Assembly (NCBI GenBank): GCA_004168015.1 | Contig: SEYW01000004.1 | Location: 181,958-245,957, forward strand | Length of the DNA: 64,000 nucleotides | Reading direction: 5' to 3' | DNA from: Methylolobus aquaticus | GTDB lineage: Bacteria; Pseudomonadota; Gammaproteobacteria; Methylococcales; Methylococcaceae | Shown: positions 1 through 9,996 of the stretch, piece after piece | Layout: every line of letters begins with the position of its first letter | Numbering within the stretch: position 1 is the stretch's first letter | The notes under the pieces: model-generated | The model's database searches: none | Seen by the model: only the letters and a program-made list of their open reading frames with translations | Told to the model about the DNA's origin: nothing | Position numbers and translations under genes: made by a program

Positions 1-1038
1 GAGCGCCACGTCGAGGAGTTGGCTGTCCGCCTCGCAGCAAGGGGGCATGATGTGACGGTGTATACCCGCCCAAGCTACACCGATCCGGGTTTACTCAGCT
101 ATCGGGGGGTGCATCTGAAGAGCTTGCCTTCCCTGGCCACCAAGCATCTCGATGCGATAACGCACTCCGTGATCTGCACGCTGCACGCGATTTATTCCGG
201 TGCGGATATCGTGCACTTCCATGCGGCCGGTCCTGGCCTGCTGTGCTGGTTGCCGCGGCTGGTCGGTCGAAGCGTGATTGTGACGCTGCATGGGCAGGAC
301 TGGCGCCGCCAAAAATGGGGCGGCTTCGCAAGTAAGGTGCTCCGGATCGGTGAGTGGGTTTCAGCCAGGCTGCCCCATGCAACGATCTGTGTTTCCAGCA
401 CGTTAAAACAGGAGATAGACAGAGTCTACGGAGCTGCGGCAGATTTCATTCCCAATGGTGTCTCTGTGGTGGCGGAAAGCGATACAGGCATTCTGGAGAA
501 AAATCACCTGAAGAAGGGCGGATATGTTCTGTTTGCTGCCCGGTTGGTCCCCGAGAAAGGGTGCCATCATCTGTTGGCCGCATGGGCGGGTAACCAGAGC
601 GATATGAAACTCGTGATTGCCGGAGACTCTGGGTTCTCGGATGCCTATGTTGACCAGTTGAAGGCTGCTGCACCGCGCGATGTTGTCTTTCTTGGCTGGG
701 TGTATGGTGCGCAGCTTGCAACGCTGTTCCGCAATGCCGCGCTATTCGTCATGCCATCGGATCTGGAGGGAATGCCCATAGCGCTGCTCGAGGCGCTCGG
801 GTATGGGGTTCCTGTTCTGGCCAGCGACATCCCGGAGATTATCGAAGTGCTCGGGGAATGGGGGGCGACTTTCCGCACCAACTCGGTCGAAGATCTAAGG
901 GAACAGCTCAGGCTATGCCTGGCTGATCTGCCGCGGCGAAAAAAGTTGGCGGCTATGGCGAGTGGGCGGGTTGCCGAGCAGTATGACTGGGACGCGATAA
1001 CGACCAGTCTGCTGGAGATTTATAAGCGGGTGACTTAG
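1..1038 (+). CDS. Glycosyltransferase, GT4 family (5' end outside the window)
   Basis: The reading frame is open from base 1, so the gene starts upstream. The first visible residues, ERHVEELAVRLAARGHDV, are the segment that follows the N-terminal Gly-Gly loop of GT-B glycosyltransferases, so only a few dozen residues are probably missing. The C-terminal half has the GT4 donor site: a beta strand with AARLVPEKG, then VFLGWV, and the E-x7-E-like stretch SDLEGMPIALLEALGYGVPVL typical of nucleotide-sugar binding. No signal peptide or membrane span is visible, so a cytoplasmic enzyme making a surface glycan is likely. Acceptor and sugar cannot be assigned. The gene ends at TAG 1036-1038 with no close downstream partner. 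Confidence 0.85.
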   Translation, partial: ERHVEELAVRLAARGHDVTVYTRPSYTDPGLLSYRGVHLKSLPSLATKHLDAITHSVICTLHAIYSGADIVHFHAAGPGLLCWLPRLVGRSVIVTLHGQDWRRQKWGGFASKVLRIGEWVSARLPHATICVSSTLKQEIDRVYGAAADFIPNGVSVVAESDTGILEKNHLKKGGYVLFAARLVPEKGCHHLLAAWAGNQSDMKLVIAGDSGFSDAYVDQLKAAAPRDVVFLGWVYGAQLATLFRNAALFVMPSDLEGMPIALLEALGYGVPVLASDIPEIIEVLGEWGATFRTNSVEDLREQLRLCLADLPRRKKLAAMASGRVAEQYDWDAITTSLLEIYKRVT

Positions 1039-1358
1039 CCTGGCGCGTTTTCGCAATGGCGCGAAATCGTGTTGCGCGATCTTTACCTGTCGGCTTTGTG
1101 AGGCAAGCGCCATTCGTGCCACCTCTCGGGCTCTTTTATCCGAGCGAAAGCGGTGGCCTGAACGCGAGAATGTCGGGCGATACCGACGGCGAACACCGGT
1201 GCGCGCTACTGGTATTCCAGGGAAAAATGACTCGATAAGGCAATCGTTGGCGGGATGCCAAGGGATGGCAACCTATCCAGTTTCGCGTTTGCGTGATGAG
1301 CCACATCTCCCGCCTGCTCGTGGATAGGATAATCGAGGCCTCTGTCGGATCTGATCGC
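1039..1358. other. Gene-free stretch between convergent genes
   Basis: About 320 bases separate the stop of the glycosyltransferase from the stop of the NlpE-like gene, which points the other way. I see no convincing reading frame, tRNA or terminator with a T-run. A short open frame at 1056-1238 has no ribosome-binding site and an unprotein-like composition, and I do not call it. Confidence 0.4.
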
Positions 1359-1898
1359 TCAATGCACGTGCATGGTGCGATTGTTTGCCTTATCGCTTCG
1401 TTGCAGCAGGTATCTGTCCTGGTCTCCGCTCATATGTGCGCCATCGCTGGTTAGGTAGAGCAGCGTTTCCTCCCCCTTGATCGCGAGGCGACGCTGCGGG
1501 GCATCCTTGTTTGGTGTAAGCGTCAGAACTCCGGCCGCATCATCCCACTGATATTTTCCTTTCTCGAAGGACTCCCGGTTCTGGGGCTTTGCAGGCTGTA
1601 TGACCAAAAGATATTTATCCTTGGCATTCAAGGAGAGGGTCATTTTGATGCCATTGCAGTCTTGTTCATGACAGGGAAGGTAACCATAAAAAACGCCCCG
1701 GAATTGACCTGGCAATTGATTGGGATTCAGGTGCGTTGAATGATCCATCTCACCACCCTGGCTCTGTTCACGTGCCTTGAGAGCCTTTTCCTGCATTTGC
1801 ATATCGGTTTCGGCAAGAGCGGCGTTGAGTGAGGACAACAGGGCACCGAAGATAAACACTAGGTGTCGTCTGGTCGTGTTCCTGTCGGAATGTGTCAT
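1359..1898 (-). CDS. NlpE-like copper-resistance/envelope-stress periplasmic protein
   Basis: A 179-residue exported protein. An N-terminal signal peptide ends around ALAE (about residue 30) with no lipobox, so unlike NlpE itself it is probably soluble. A NlpE N-terminal beta-barrel follows: GVFYGYLPCHEQDCNGIKMT carries the C-x5-C pair placed as in the NlpE domain, and later strands match the family (GKYQWDDAAGVLTL). In enterobacteria NlpE senses copper and surface stress through CpxA; whether this short homologue signals or only binds metal is unknown. ATG at 1898 follows AGGAG with good spacing. It stands alone. Family assignment is fairly sure, function is not. Confidence 0.7.
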   Translation of the reverse strand: MTHSDRNTTRRHLVFIFGALLSSLNAALAETDMQMQEKALKAREQSQGGEMDHSTHLNPNQLPGQFRGVFYGYLPCHEQDCNGIKMTLSLNAKDKYLLVIQPAKPQNRESFEKGKYQWDDAAGVLTLTPNKDAPQRRLAIKGEETLLYLTSDGAHMSGDQDRYLLQRSDKANNRTMHVH

Positions 1899-2131
1899 AC
1901 GGTGCTTCTCCTGTTCCTTAGTTCCTGATGTGTTCCGCCGTGCGGGTCGGACCTGCCTGCCGCCATTTACGGTGGTCGCGCTATGTTAGCGTGCCTGAGC
2001 GGTGCTGTCCTTCATTCTGGCCGAATGAGCCGAGGTCGCGCCTGTGACATCGGGGACGGAGTATCGACTCGGTATGGCAAAAGGGGTGAGCGGTTGGTTC
2101 GGGACAGTCGGTTCCTCAGTGAGGTTGCCGT

Positions 2132-4207
2132 TCATACCTCGGCATACTGAATCGAGCGCCCGATCCAGCGGCGATGTAGCAGAGCGGGAACGGTGGAGCC
2201 CTCAGCGCCGACTCGGTCGGCGGCCTCGGCTACCCGCGGCAGCATCCAGGCGTCTCTGGGCAGCGCGGCGACGCGGAAGCTGCCGCCACCGGTCTGCCGG
2301 GTGCCGAGCAGTTCCCCCGAGCCGCGTAGCTCCCAATCCTTCTCGGCAATCGCGAAGCCATCGTTCGACTCCCTGAGTATGTCGAGGCGTTGCCGGGCAG
2401 TGGTGCCCAGCGGGGGTTGATACAAGAGCACGCAGAAGGCATCGCCGGCACCGCGCCCGACGCGGCCGCGCAACTGATGCAGTTGGGACAGGCCGAAGCG
2501 CTCCGCGTTTTCTATGATCATCAATCCCGCGTTCGGAACATCGACTCCCACCTCGATCACGGTCGTCGCAACCAGCAGGTCGAACTCGTGGCGCTTGAAT
2601 GCCTGCATGACACTCTCCTTGTCGGCGCTTTTCATCCGCCCATGGACCAGGCCAATGCGGATCCCGTCCAGCGCTGCCGAGAGGCCTTTCGCCGTCTTTT
2701 CCGCTGCCTCGCACTGCAGCGTCTCAGACTCCTCGATCAGGGCGCAGACCCAATAGGCCTGCCGTCCCCTGCCGACCCAGTCGGCAATGCGTCCGATGAT
2801 CTCGTCCCGGCGATCGCCGCGCATCGCGATGGTCCGCACCGGTGTCCGTCCCGGGGGCAGGGCATCGATGATGGACAGATCGAGATCGGCGTAGTCGAGC
2901 ATCGCGCGTGTCCGGGGAATCGGAGTTGCGGTCATGATCAGCTGATGCGGGACCAGGGCGCCGGTGTCGCCCTTGGCGCGCAGGGCGAGTCGCTGGTGCA
3001 CACCGAAGCGGTGCTGCTCGTCGATGATCACCAGCCCCAGCCGATGGAACGCGACATGGCGCTGGAACAGAGCATGGGTGCCGATCACGACGCCGGCGCG
3101 GCCTTCGGCGACACGGGCCAACCGTTCTTCGCGCTGGCTGTTCTTGTGGCGGCCCAGCAGTAGCACAATCTCGACGCCGAGCGGCGCTAGCCAACCGCTC
3201 AGGTTTGCGAAGTGTTGCTCGGCCAGCAACTCCGTGGGTGCCATCAGCGCCGTCTGCCATTGCGACGCAGCGGCGGTCAGCGCAGCGAGTGCCGCGACGA
3301 CGGTCTTGCCGGACCCGACGTCGCCTTGCAGCAGGCGCATCATCGGCGCGGCTTGTCGCAGGTCTTGCCCGATCTCTGCCGATACCCGCTGCTGCGCAGC
3401 GGTCAAGGCAAACGGCAGCTGCGACTCGAAGGCCTGGCGGGTCCGGACGTCGAGCGCAAGCACCGGCGCTGCATGCCGGCGACCTTCGACGCGTCGTCTG
3501 AGCATACTGAGGCGATGGGCGAGCAGTTCCTCGAAGGCAAGGCGTTCGCGCGCCGCGTCGGTGCGTTCCGCGTCGTTTGTCCCCGGCTGGTGGAGCAGAC
3601 GCAGCGCTTCCGGCAGCGGTGGGTGAGCGGATGTCGGGCCAGGCCGGTCGGCGAGCGGGTCGTGCAGACTGGCGCTACCCGAGTCCAGTCGTTGCAGGGT
3701 TTGTTCGACCAAGCCGCGGAAGGTGCGCTGGCGCAAACCCTCGGCGATCGGGTAGACGGGCGTCAGTCCCGTTTCGGTTGGACCCGCTCCATCGGGAGTG
3801 GGGAAGCGGTATTCCGGATGGATCATCTCCGGTCCGAGCAAGCCGATGCGAACCTCGCCAAAACATTGGATTTGCGCGCCCGGAATGAAGCGCGACAGCT
3901 GCGTCGCACTGTAGTGAAACAGCCGGATATACAGGGTGCCGGTCTCGTCCTCCAGGCGGCAGACGACCGCTCTGCGCCGTCCTCGGGTCGCTTCGATGCC
4001 ACCGACGCGGGCGTTGACCAGAGCGCGAACGCCGGGCACCAGTGCGGTGATCGGCGTCAGTTCCGTCCGGTTCTCGTAGCGGAGCGGCAGATGAACGAGC
4101 AGGTCGAACAGTGTGAACAGGCCCAGCTTGCCGAGTCGCTCGCGCGTCGCATGGCCGATGCCCTTGAGGGTGTCTATCGGCAGCGATTCCAGGGCCGGCG
4201 CCGGCAC
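2132..4207 (-). CDS. recG: ATP-dependent DNA helicase RecG
   Basis: Branch-migrating helicase that regresses stalled forks and processes Holliday junctions. The 691-residue product matches the usual length (E. coli 693). It has an N-terminal wedge/OB domain (LPLRYENRTELTPI), Walker A GDVGSGKT, Walker B/DEAH-type IIDEQHRFG, motif III TATPIPRT and the C-terminal helicase half with the QLRGRVGRG motif. The frame is open further upstream into ridA, but conservation begins at LESLPIDTL, and a GTG at 4207 gives the right length, 10 bases after the ridA stop. The start codon is therefore chosen by homology rather than by a clear ribosome-binding site. It is last in a spoT-ridA-recG operon, the usual gammaproteobacterial order. 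Confidence 0.95.
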   Translation of the reverse strand: MPAPALESLPIDTLKGIGHATRERLGKLGLFTLFDLLVHLPLRYENRTELTPITALVPGVRALVNARVGGIEATRGRRRAVVCRLEDETGTLYIRLFHYSATQLSRFIPGAQIQCFGEVRIGLLGPEMIHPEYRFPTPDGAGPTETGLTPVYPIAEGLRQRTFRGLVEQTLQRLDSGSASLHDPLADRPGPTSAHPPLPEALRLLHQPGTNDAERTDAARERLAFEELLAHRLSMLRRRVEGRRHAAPVLALDVRTRQAFESQLPFALTAAQQRVSAEIGQDLRQAAPMMRLLQGDVGSGKTVVAALAALTAAASQWQTALMAPTELLAEQHFANLSGWLAPLGVEIVLLLGRHKNSQREERLARVAEGRAGVVIGTHALFQRHVAFHRLGLVIIDEQHRFGVHQRLALRAKGDTGALVPHQLIMTATPIPRTRAMLDYADLDLSIIDALPPGRTPVRTIAMRGDRRDEIIGRIADWVGRGRQAYWVCALIEESETLQCEAAEKTAKGLSAALDGIRIGLVHGRMKSADKESVMQAFKRHEFDLLVATTVIEVGVDVPNAGLMIIENAERFGLSQLHQLRGRVGRGAGDAFCVLLYQPPLGTTARQRLDILRESNDGFAIAEKDWELRGSGELLGTRQTGGGSFRVAALPRDAWMLPRVAEAADRVGAEGSTVPALLHRRWIGRSIQYAEV

Positions 4208-4217
4208 CGGCGTGGGG

Positions 4218-4604
4218 CTATTGACCGAGGACCAGTATCGCGTCCATTTCGACCGCGGCGCCGCGCGGCAGCGACGCGACGCCAATCGCGGCGCGGGCTG
4301 GGTAGGGTTGGGTGAAATAGTCCGACATGACCGCATTCACCAGCGGAAAATGCGTCAGATCGGTTAGGTAGACGTTCAGCTTGACGATGTCGGACAGGTC
4401 TCCGCCAGCGGCAGAGGCGACCGCTTGCAGGTTGTCCAGCACACGTCGTATCTGTGTGTCGATGGGGCCGGGCACCAGCTCCATCGTGGCCGGGTCCAGC
4501 GGGATCTGGCCTGACAAATACACGGTGTCGCCGGTCCGGATCGCCTGCGAATACGTGCCGATCGCGGCGGGGGCCTGATCGGTGTGAATCACTTGCCTAG
4601 TCAT
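4218..4604 (-). CDS. ridA: RidA family 2-iminobutanoate/2-iminopropanoate deaminase
   Basis: A 128-residue YjgF/YER057c/UK114 protein. RidA hydrolyses reactive enamine/imine intermediates released by PLP enzymes such as threonine dehydratase, acting as a cytoplasmic trimer. Family features visible are the start [19 protein letters not shown], the [11 protein letters not shown] strand and the C-terminal [20 protein letters not shown], which contains the substrate-binding Arg and the conserved Glu. The gene starts inside the 3' end of spoT (8-base overlap) and stops 10 bases before recG, so translation of the three is likely coupled. Confidence 0.93.
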   Translation of the reverse strand: MTRQVIHTDQAPAAIGTYSQAIRTGDTVYLSGQIPLDPATMELVPGPIDTQIRRVLDNLQAVASAAGGDLSDIVKLNVYLTDLTHFPLVNAVMSDYFTQPYPARAAIGVASLPRGAAVEMDAILVLGQ

Positions 4605-6795
4605 GCCTGCGGGTTTTCTTGGTTTCCGATTTGACGCGTGTAATGCGCGTTACGACCGACAGCTTGCGCAATTCCCGCATCACGTTGGCCAGGTGGGCCC
4701 GGTCGCGGACGCTGAGCGTAATGATGTCGGTGGATATCTGGTTGTCCTGATTGGTGATCTGCACGTTTTCGATATTGGCGGACATCCGGGAGATGCTTGC
4801 CGCGACCTGGGCCAGCGTGCCGGGCTGGTTGAGCAGTTCGAGCCGGATCACGGCCGGGAAGTCGCCGCTCGCCTGCTTGTCCCACTCGACGTCCACCCAG
4901 TTCATCTGCTTCATCCGCAGTTCGGTGACGTTCTTGCAGTCGCTCTGGTGGATCACCAGGCCCTTGCCCGGATTGAAGAAACCGATGATCGGATCGCCCG
5001 GAATCGGGCGGCAGCATTTGCCGAGGTTCACCACCATGTTTTCGGTGCCCTTGATCACGAGCGGGGAGCGTGTCCTCTTTCGCGATCCTTGGGTCGCGTC
5101 GGGACCGCCTTCATCCTGAACCAGGTGCTTGATGATCAGGAATGGCAGGCGGTTGCCAAGGCCAAGGTCTTCCAGCAGCGCATCGAGTGACGGGAGGTCC
5201 AGACTCGTCAGGAGTTGGTGGATATGGTCGCCGGGCAGATCCTCCAGTGTCGTGCCCTGGGCCGCGAGTTCCTTCTCGAGCAGGCGACGGCCCAGCGCAA
5301 TGGCTTCCTGCTTCTTGAAATTCCTCAGGTAGCTGCGTATCGCGGCCCGCGCTTTCGCTGTCACGACATAGCTCAGCCACATCGGGTTCGGACGTGCCCA
5401 CGGGGCGGTCACGATCTCGATGGTCTGGCCGTTCTCGAGGGTGGTTTGCAACGGCACCAGCGCGCGGTCGATGCGGGCTGAAACGCAGGCATTGCCGATA
5501 TCGGTATGGACGGAATAGGCGAAGTCGACGACGGTCGCGCCGCGCGGTAGCTTGATGATCTTGCCGCGTGGGGTGAACACGTACACTTCCTGCTGGAAGA
5601 GGTCGACCTTCAGGTTGTCGAGGAATTCGAGCGAGTCGCCGGCGGTTTGCTGGATTTCGAGCAGGTTGCGCAGCCACTCATAGGCGCGGGCCTGGCTGCG
5701 GTCGCCGAGCTCGCTGTCGGACTTGTACAGCCAGTGTGCCGCAATCCCGGATTCTGCGACCTGATTCATGGCGCGCGTCCGGATCTGAATCTCGAGCGGC
5801 ATCCCATGCGGCCCGATCAGCACGGTGTGCAGCGACTGATAGCCGTTGCCCTTAGGGACGGCGATATAATCCTTGAAGCGGCCGGGCACCGGCTTGTAGA
5901 GGTTATGCACCATGCCCAGCGAGCGGTAACATTCGTCGACGTTGCCGACGACGATCCGGAACGCGAAGAAATCGTGCACCTGCTGGAACGTCAGCCGCTT
6001 GCTCCGCATTTTCTGATACAGGCTGAACAGGTGCTTCTCCCGGCCGATGACCTGGTAGCCGACGATGCCGGCCTGTTCGAGGCGCTTCTTGACGCTGCTC
6101 TCGATGAGCGCCATGACTTCCTTGCGGTTGCCGCGCGCCTTGCGGACGGCTTGCTGCAGCACCCGATAGCGCAGCGGGTGCATCGCCGCGAAGCCCAGGT
6201 CTTCCAGTTCGATCCGGACCTCGTTCATGCCCAGCCGGCTGGCGATCGGGGCGTAGATATCCAGGGTTTCGCGGGCGATGCGGCGGCGGCGCGGCGGGCT
6301 CATCGCCTCCAGCGTACGCATGTTGTGCAGCCGGTCCGCGAGCTTGACCATGATCACGCGCAGGTCCTTGATCATCGCCAGGACCATTTTGCGCACGTTC
6401 TGTGCCTGCGCTTCAGCGCTGGATTTGCAGTCGAGCTGCGTCAGCTTGCTGACGCCGTCGACCAGTTCGGCCACCTCGTCGCCGAAATCCTGGCGCAGCT
6501 GCTCCTTGGTGACCGGTGTGTCCTCGATGACGTCGTGCAGGATTGCCGCCATGATGCCTTTGGCATCCATACGGAGCTCGGCGAGTATCAATGCCACCGA
6601 TAGGGGATGGCAGATGTACGGTTCGCCGCTGAGCCGGAACTGACCCTCGTGCGCCGTGCGCGCGGCCTCGTAGGCGCGGAAGATGTCGGCGATCTGCGGT
6701 GCGTCGAGGTACGACGCGGCGATCCCGGTGAGCCGCCTCGCCAGTTTGTCCTGCGGGAGTTCAGGCGCTTCCGTGCGTGACAGCGGGATGATCAT
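4597..6795 (-). CDS. spoT: Bifunctional (p)ppGpp synthase/hydrolase SpoT
   Basis: Controls the stringent-response alarmone. Domains in order: an HD hydrolase ([10 protein letters not shown], then ILHDVIEDT with the His-Asp pair), a RelA/SpoT synthetase region ([23 protein letters not shown]), a TGS domain ([18 protein letters not shown]), a zinc-finger/RIS-like helical part with a CC pair ([12 protein letters not shown]) and a C-terminal ACT domain. The frame extends to a TTG at 6864, but the ATG at 6795 gives 732 residues, close to E. coli SpoT (702), and removes a proline-rich non-conserved leader; this choice is moderately certain. It is preceded by rpoZ with a 180-base gap, and its last 8 bases overlap ridA. 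Confidence 0.95.
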   Translation of the reverse strand: MIIPLSRTEAPELPQDKLARRLTGIAASYLDAPQIADIFRAYEAARTAHEGQFRLSGEPYICHPLSVALILAELRMDAKGIMAAILHDVIEDTPVTKEQLRQDFGDEVAELVDGVSKLTQLDCKSSAEAQAQNVRKMVLAMIKDLRVIMVKLADRLHNMRTLEAMSPPRRRRIARETLDIYAPIASRLGMNEVRIELEDLGFAAMHPLRYRVLQQAVRKARGNRKEVMALIESSVKKRLEQAGIVGYQVIGREKHLFSLYQKMRSKRLTFQQVHDFFAFRIVVGNVDECYRSLGMVHNLYKPVPGRFKDYIAVPKGNGYQSLHTVLIGPHGMPLEIQIRTRAMNQVAESGIAAHWLYKSDSELGDRSQARAYEWLRNLLEIQQTAGDSLEFLDNLKVDLFQQEVYVFTPRGKIIKLPRGATVVDFAYSVHTDIGNACVSARIDRALVPLQTTLENGQTIEIVTAPWARPNPMWLSYVVTAKARAAIRSYLRNFKKQEAIALGRRLLEKELAAQGTTLEDLPGDHIHQLLTSLDLPSLDALLEDLGLGNRLPFLIIKHLVQDEGGPDATQGSRKRTRSPLVIKGTENMVVNLGKCCRPIPGDPIIGFFNPGKGLVIHQSDCKNVTELRMKQMNWVDVEWDKQASGDFPAVIRLELLNQPGTLAQVAASISRMSANIENVQITNQDNQISTDIITLSVRDRAHLANVMRELRKLSVVTRITRVKSETKKTRRHD

Positions 6796-6975
6796 GACGG
6801 CCCGGGTCTGCTGCGGGCCGGGCAGTGGTTGAGGAAGAGCCCAGGCCTGTATGACACCGCCCAAATGATCCGGATCATCGCGGTCGGCAGGGGTTCCGTG
6901 AGGGTGACCATGTCGGCGTGGTTAAGCTTGGGTTGAGTCTAATCCACGCGTCGAGGGCAGCAAAACGTCCGGCTG

Positions 6976-7260
6976 TTAAATGTCGTCGTCGAAATCGGCG
7001 TGGTCGTCGAAATGCACCGGCGGCATCGGGCGCTCGATCACGAAACGATCGGGCTTGGGCGCCTCATGCAGGTAGGCAGGACCAATCTCCCCGGCGGCGA
7101 TTTCCCGCAAGGCAACCACCGTCGGCTTGTCGTTGGTCCAGGGAACCTTGGCATCGTCGGGGTAGCGTGCGATCTGCCGCGCGCGCTTGGCGGCCAGCAG
7201 GACGAGTTGGAAACGGTTTTCGACCTTGTCGAGGCAATCCTCGACTGTCACTCTTGCCAT
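6976..7260 (-). CDS. rpoZ: RNA polymerase omega subunit
   Basis: A 94-residue omega subunit that helps assemble RNA polymerase and forms part of the ppGpp site. The family signature is present: [20 protein letters not shown], then AAKRARQI and [13 protein letters not shown] charged tail rich in Asp ([12 protein letters not shown]) closes the protein. ATG 7260 follows GAGGTAG. In many gammaproteobacteria gmk lies directly upstream; here no gmk is present and the next gene is pgk, so the usual gmk-rpoZ-spoT order is broken at its first member. Confidence 0.95.
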   Translation of the reverse strand: MARVTVEDCLDKVENRFQLVLLAAKRARQIARYPDDAKVPWTNDKPTVVALREIAAGEIGPAYLHEAPKPDRFVIERPMPPVHFDDHADFDDDI

Positions 7261-7422
7261 GAAACTACCTCTGGACGGCTCGGCGTTGCGTAAGGGGGAA
7301 ACTAGTATCGCCCAAAGCTCGCGCTGCTGTACAGCGTTTTGACAACGCTCTGTCGCGTCTTGTTCACAGCGTGGTGGTTACGTCGACTTGGCCGCGCTGC
7401 CGCGCTTGGGGTGATCTCGGGT

Positions 7423-7447
7423 TGCGGGAGGCTCGCGGCCTCCCGCA
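7423..7447 (-). terminator. Strong GC hairpin downstream of pgk
   Basis: A perfect 10-base inverted repeat (TGCGGGAGGC / GCCTCCCGCA) with a 5-base loop lies about 33 bases past the pgk stop. There is no T-run after it on the minus strand, so it may protect the 3' end or act as a weak or factor-assisted terminator rather than a textbook intrinsic one. Confidence 0.5.
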
Positions 7448-7479
7448 GCGGATCCTGGCTAGAATGGTCTGGACGAGCC

Positions 7480-8661
7480 TCAGCCGCCTGCCGCGCGCTT
7501 TTCGAGCATCGCGACCGCCGGCAGCACCTTGCCTTCGAGGAACTCGAGGAAGGCGCCGCCTCCGGTGGAGGTGTAGGACACCTTGTCGTTGATGCCGTAC
7601 TTGTCGATTGCCGCCAGCGTGTCGCCGCCGCCGGCGATGGAGAAACCGGCGCTTTCGGCGATGGCCAGCGACACCGTCTTGGTGCCTTCAGCGAACTGGT
7701 CGATTTCGAACACGCCGACCGGACCGTTCCAGACGATGGTAGCGGCCTTCTTGATCAGCTCGGCATAGTAGGCTGCGGTTTCCGGGCCGATATCGAGGAT
7801 CATGTCGTCTTCGGCCACGTCGGCGACCTTCTTGACCGTAGCTGCAGCGGTCTCGGCGAATTCCTTGGCGCAAACGACATCGGTCGGGATCGGGATCTCG
7901 CCGCCCTTGGCCTTCGCGGCCTCGATCAGGCGCTTGGCTTCGGGGATCAGGTCGACTTCGCACAGCGACTTGCCGACCGGGTAGCCCGCCGCGGCGAGGA
8001 AAGTGTTGGCGATGCCGCCGCCGACGATCAGCTGATCCACTTTGGTCGACAGCGAATCGAGCACGGTCAGCTTGGTCGAGACCTTGGAGCCCCCGACGAT
8101 GGCCAGCAGCGGGTGCGCCGGGTGGCTCAGTGCCTTGCCGAGCGCATCCAGCTCGGCCGATAGCAGCAGGCCGGCACAGGCGACCGGCGCGTGCACGCCG
8201 ACGCCATGGGTCGAAGCCTCGGCGCGGTGCGCCGTACCGAAGGCATCCATGACGTAGACGTCGCATAGCGCCGCCATCTTCTGCGCCAGTTCCGGATTGT
8301 CCTTCTTCTCGCCCTTGTTGAAGCGAACGTTCTCGCACAGCACGACCTCGCCCGGGGCTACGTCCACGCCGCCCAGCCAGTCCTTGACCAGCGTGACCGG
8401 CTTGCCGAGCAACTCGCCCAGACGCTCCGCGACCGGTTGCATCGAGAACTCTTCGGCATATTCACCCTCGGTCGGACGGCCGAGATGCGACATCACCATG
8501 ACCCGGCCGCCGGCTTCCATTGCGGCCTTGATCGTCGGCACGCTGGCGCGGATGCGAATGTCGCTGGTGACCTTGCCATTCTTGACCGGCACGTTCAGAT
8601 CCTCGCGGATCAGCACGCGCTTGCCCTTGAGATCGAGGTCGGTCATGCGGAGGAAAGTCAT
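7480..8661 (-). CDS. pgk: Phosphoglycerate kinase
   Basis: Glycolytic/gluconeogenic enzyme interconverting 1,3-bisphosphoglycerate + ADP and 3-phosphoglycerate + ATP, cytoplasmic. The 393-residue product has the classical order: substrate-binding N-domain ([12 protein letters not shown], the MSHLGRP loop, [14 protein letters not shown]) and the nucleotide-binding C-domain ([11 protein letters not shown] and the C-terminal glycine-rich [14 protein letters not shown]). The start is fixed by AGGAG 8 bases before ATG 8661; an upstream extension in frame is not conserved. A thioredoxin-like gene ends 32 bases upstream on the same strand. Confidence 0.96.
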   Translation of the reverse strand: MTFLRMTDLDLKGKRVLIREDLNVPVKNGKVTSDIRIRASVPTIKAAMEAGGRVMVMSHLGRPTEGEYAEEFSMQPVAERLGELLGKPVTLVKDWLGGVDVAPGEVVLCENVRFNKGEKKDNPELAQKMAALCDVYVMDAFGTAHRAEASTHGVGVHAPVACAGLLLSAELDALGKALSHPAHPLLAIVGGSKVSTKLTVLDSLSTKVDQLIVGGGIANTFLAAAGYPVGKSLCEVDLIPEAKRLIEAAKAKGGEIPIPTDVVCAKEFAETAAATVKKVADVAEDDMILDIGPETAAYYAELIKKAATIVWNGPVGVFEIDQFAEGTKTVSLAIAESAGFSIAGGGDTLAAIDKYGINDKVSYTSTGGGAFLEFLEGKVLPAVAMLEKRAAGG

Positions 8662-8693
8662 TGAAGTCTCCTGGAAGTTGGGGGAAAGGGGAA

Positions 8694-9254
8694 TCAGCCG
8701 CCGGCACGCCACTTTATCGAGCAGCCGATGCTGGGAATCTGGTGTTCGGGGCCCCGGTCGGTTTCCGCAATCTGCTTCATGGCATCCAGCAGTTCGCGAG
8801 GCGCATCATCCGATGCGGCGGCCCGGCCGCTGGTATCGAGGCGGCCGCGGTACTGCAGTTCGAGCCGGCTGTTGTAACCGAAGAAATCCGGCGTACAGAC
8901 GGCGCCATAGGCCTTTGCAATAGCCTGGGTCTCGTCGAACAGGTACGGAAACGGGAACCCGAACTCGGCGGCAACGGCCTGCATGTTCGCGAAGGAGTCT
9001 TCCGGGTAGTCGGCCGTATCGTTGGACATGATGCCCACCGCGCCGATGCCGCAGGCGGTCAGTTCGGCGACGTCGCGTACGAGTCGCTCCCGGATCGCCT
9101 TCACATAGGGACAGTGATTGCAGATGAACATGACCAGGAGGCCATGCGGGCCGCGGCACCGGTCCAGAGTCCAGATGCCGCCGTCGGTGCCGGGGAGTTC
9201 GAAGGGGATGGCTTGACGGCCGAAGTCGCAAACGGGGGTTTCGATGGCGGCCAT
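8694..9254 (-). CDS. Thioredoxin-fold (AhpC/TSA-like) protein
   Basis: A 186-residue cytoplasmic thioredoxin-fold protein of the group with a CNHCPYV active-site-like motif ([13 protein letters not shown], about residue 45). Conserved flanks are the [14 protein letters not shown] loop and the TPDFFGYN segment containing the cis-proline. Members are annotated as thioredoxin family or peroxiredoxin-like proteins; a disulfide-exchange role is inferred from fold and motif, and the physiological substrate is unknown. No signal peptide is visible. It precedes pgk by 32 bases and may be co-transcribed with it. Confidence 0.8.
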   Translation of the reverse strand: MAAIETPVCDFGRQAIPFELPGTDGGIWTLDRCRGPHGLLVMFICNHCPYVKAIRERLVRDVAELTACGIGAVGIMSNDTADYPEDSFANMQAVAAEFGFPFPYLFDETQAIAKAYGAVCTPDFFGYNSRLELQYRGRLDTSGRAAASDDAPRELLDAMKQIAETDRGPEHQIPSIGCSIKWRAGG

Positions 9255-9389
9255 TCTGCTCCGGTGCGATCAGCTGAAGGCCCACGATGATAGCAAATTA
9301 GATTTGCGGCTTGCCACGGCGGCGCCGGGCAACGCATCATGAACCCGATAACCGATGCGTGAGGCGGGGCTACGAAGTGGGGTTACATC

Positions 9390-9971
9390 ATGGGTACGTC
9401 GGACCGTCCCACGGACTTTCTGCGCACTTTGCCGGACGGCCTTCCGGTTCCCTCCGATGATGGCGCCTGCGACCATCTTGAGGGGGCCTCGTTGCCGTCG
9501 GTTGCCTTGCCATCGACGGTTGGCGGGGTCGTCGATCCGTCCCGTAGCGCCAGCTGGGTGGTGCTGTTCTGCTATCCGATGACCGGCCGGCCTGGTCGCC
9601 CTATTCCCAAGGGCTGGGCGCAGATTCCAGGGGCGGCCGGCTGCACGCCGCAAGCCTGCTCCTTCCGGGACCGCCATCGGGAACTGCAGTCGTTGGGAGC
9701 AACCGTGTTCGGCCTCAGTACTCAGGAATCCTCAGATCAGCTTGAAGCCGCGGAACGGTTGGAACTCCCGTTTCCGTTGCTGAGCGATGCGGACTTGCAG
9801 TTTGCGAACGCATTGCATTTGCCGCAGTTCGAGGTCGAGGGTTTGCGTTTGCTCCGGCGCGTAACGCTGATTTGCCAGACCGGGTTGATTCGTAAGTTCT
9901 TCTATCCTGTTTTTCCGCCCGACCGGAATGTCGATGAAGTTTTGACGTGGTTGCGCCGGTACGTCCGCTAG
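9390..9971 (+). CDS. Peroxiredoxin (BCP/PrxQ-like)
   Basis: A 193-residue peroxiredoxin that would reduce peroxides using a peroxidatic Cys. The thioredoxin fold is recognisable: WVVLFCYPMTGRPG, then AGCTPQACSFRDRHREL, where CTPQAC holds the peroxidatic cysteine and a nearby second cysteine in BCP/PrxQ spacing, followed by VFGLSTQESSDQLEAAERL and LPFPLLSDADLQFA. It has an unusually long N-terminal lead of about 50 residues before the core. It is convergent with ubiB, whose stop lies 25 bases away. Family confident; start codon moderately so. Confidence 0.85.
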   Translation: MGTSDRPTDFLRTLPDGLPVPSDDGACDHLEGASLPSVALPSTVGGVVDPSRSASWVVLFCYPMTGRPGRPIPKGWAQIPGAAGCTPQACSFRDRHRELQSLGATVFGLSTQESSDQLEAAERLELPFPLLSDADLQFANALHLPQFEVEGLRLLRRVTLICQTGLIRKFFYPVFPPDRNVDEVLTWLRRYVR

Positions 9972-9996
9972 CCGTACTGGCGCAGGACGCGAGCGC

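Noticed and set aside
3212..4315. Long plus-strand open frame opposite recG
   Set aside because: Antisense shadow of a GC-rich gene; Arg/Gln-rich product, no ribosome-binding site, recG on the other strand is unambiguous.
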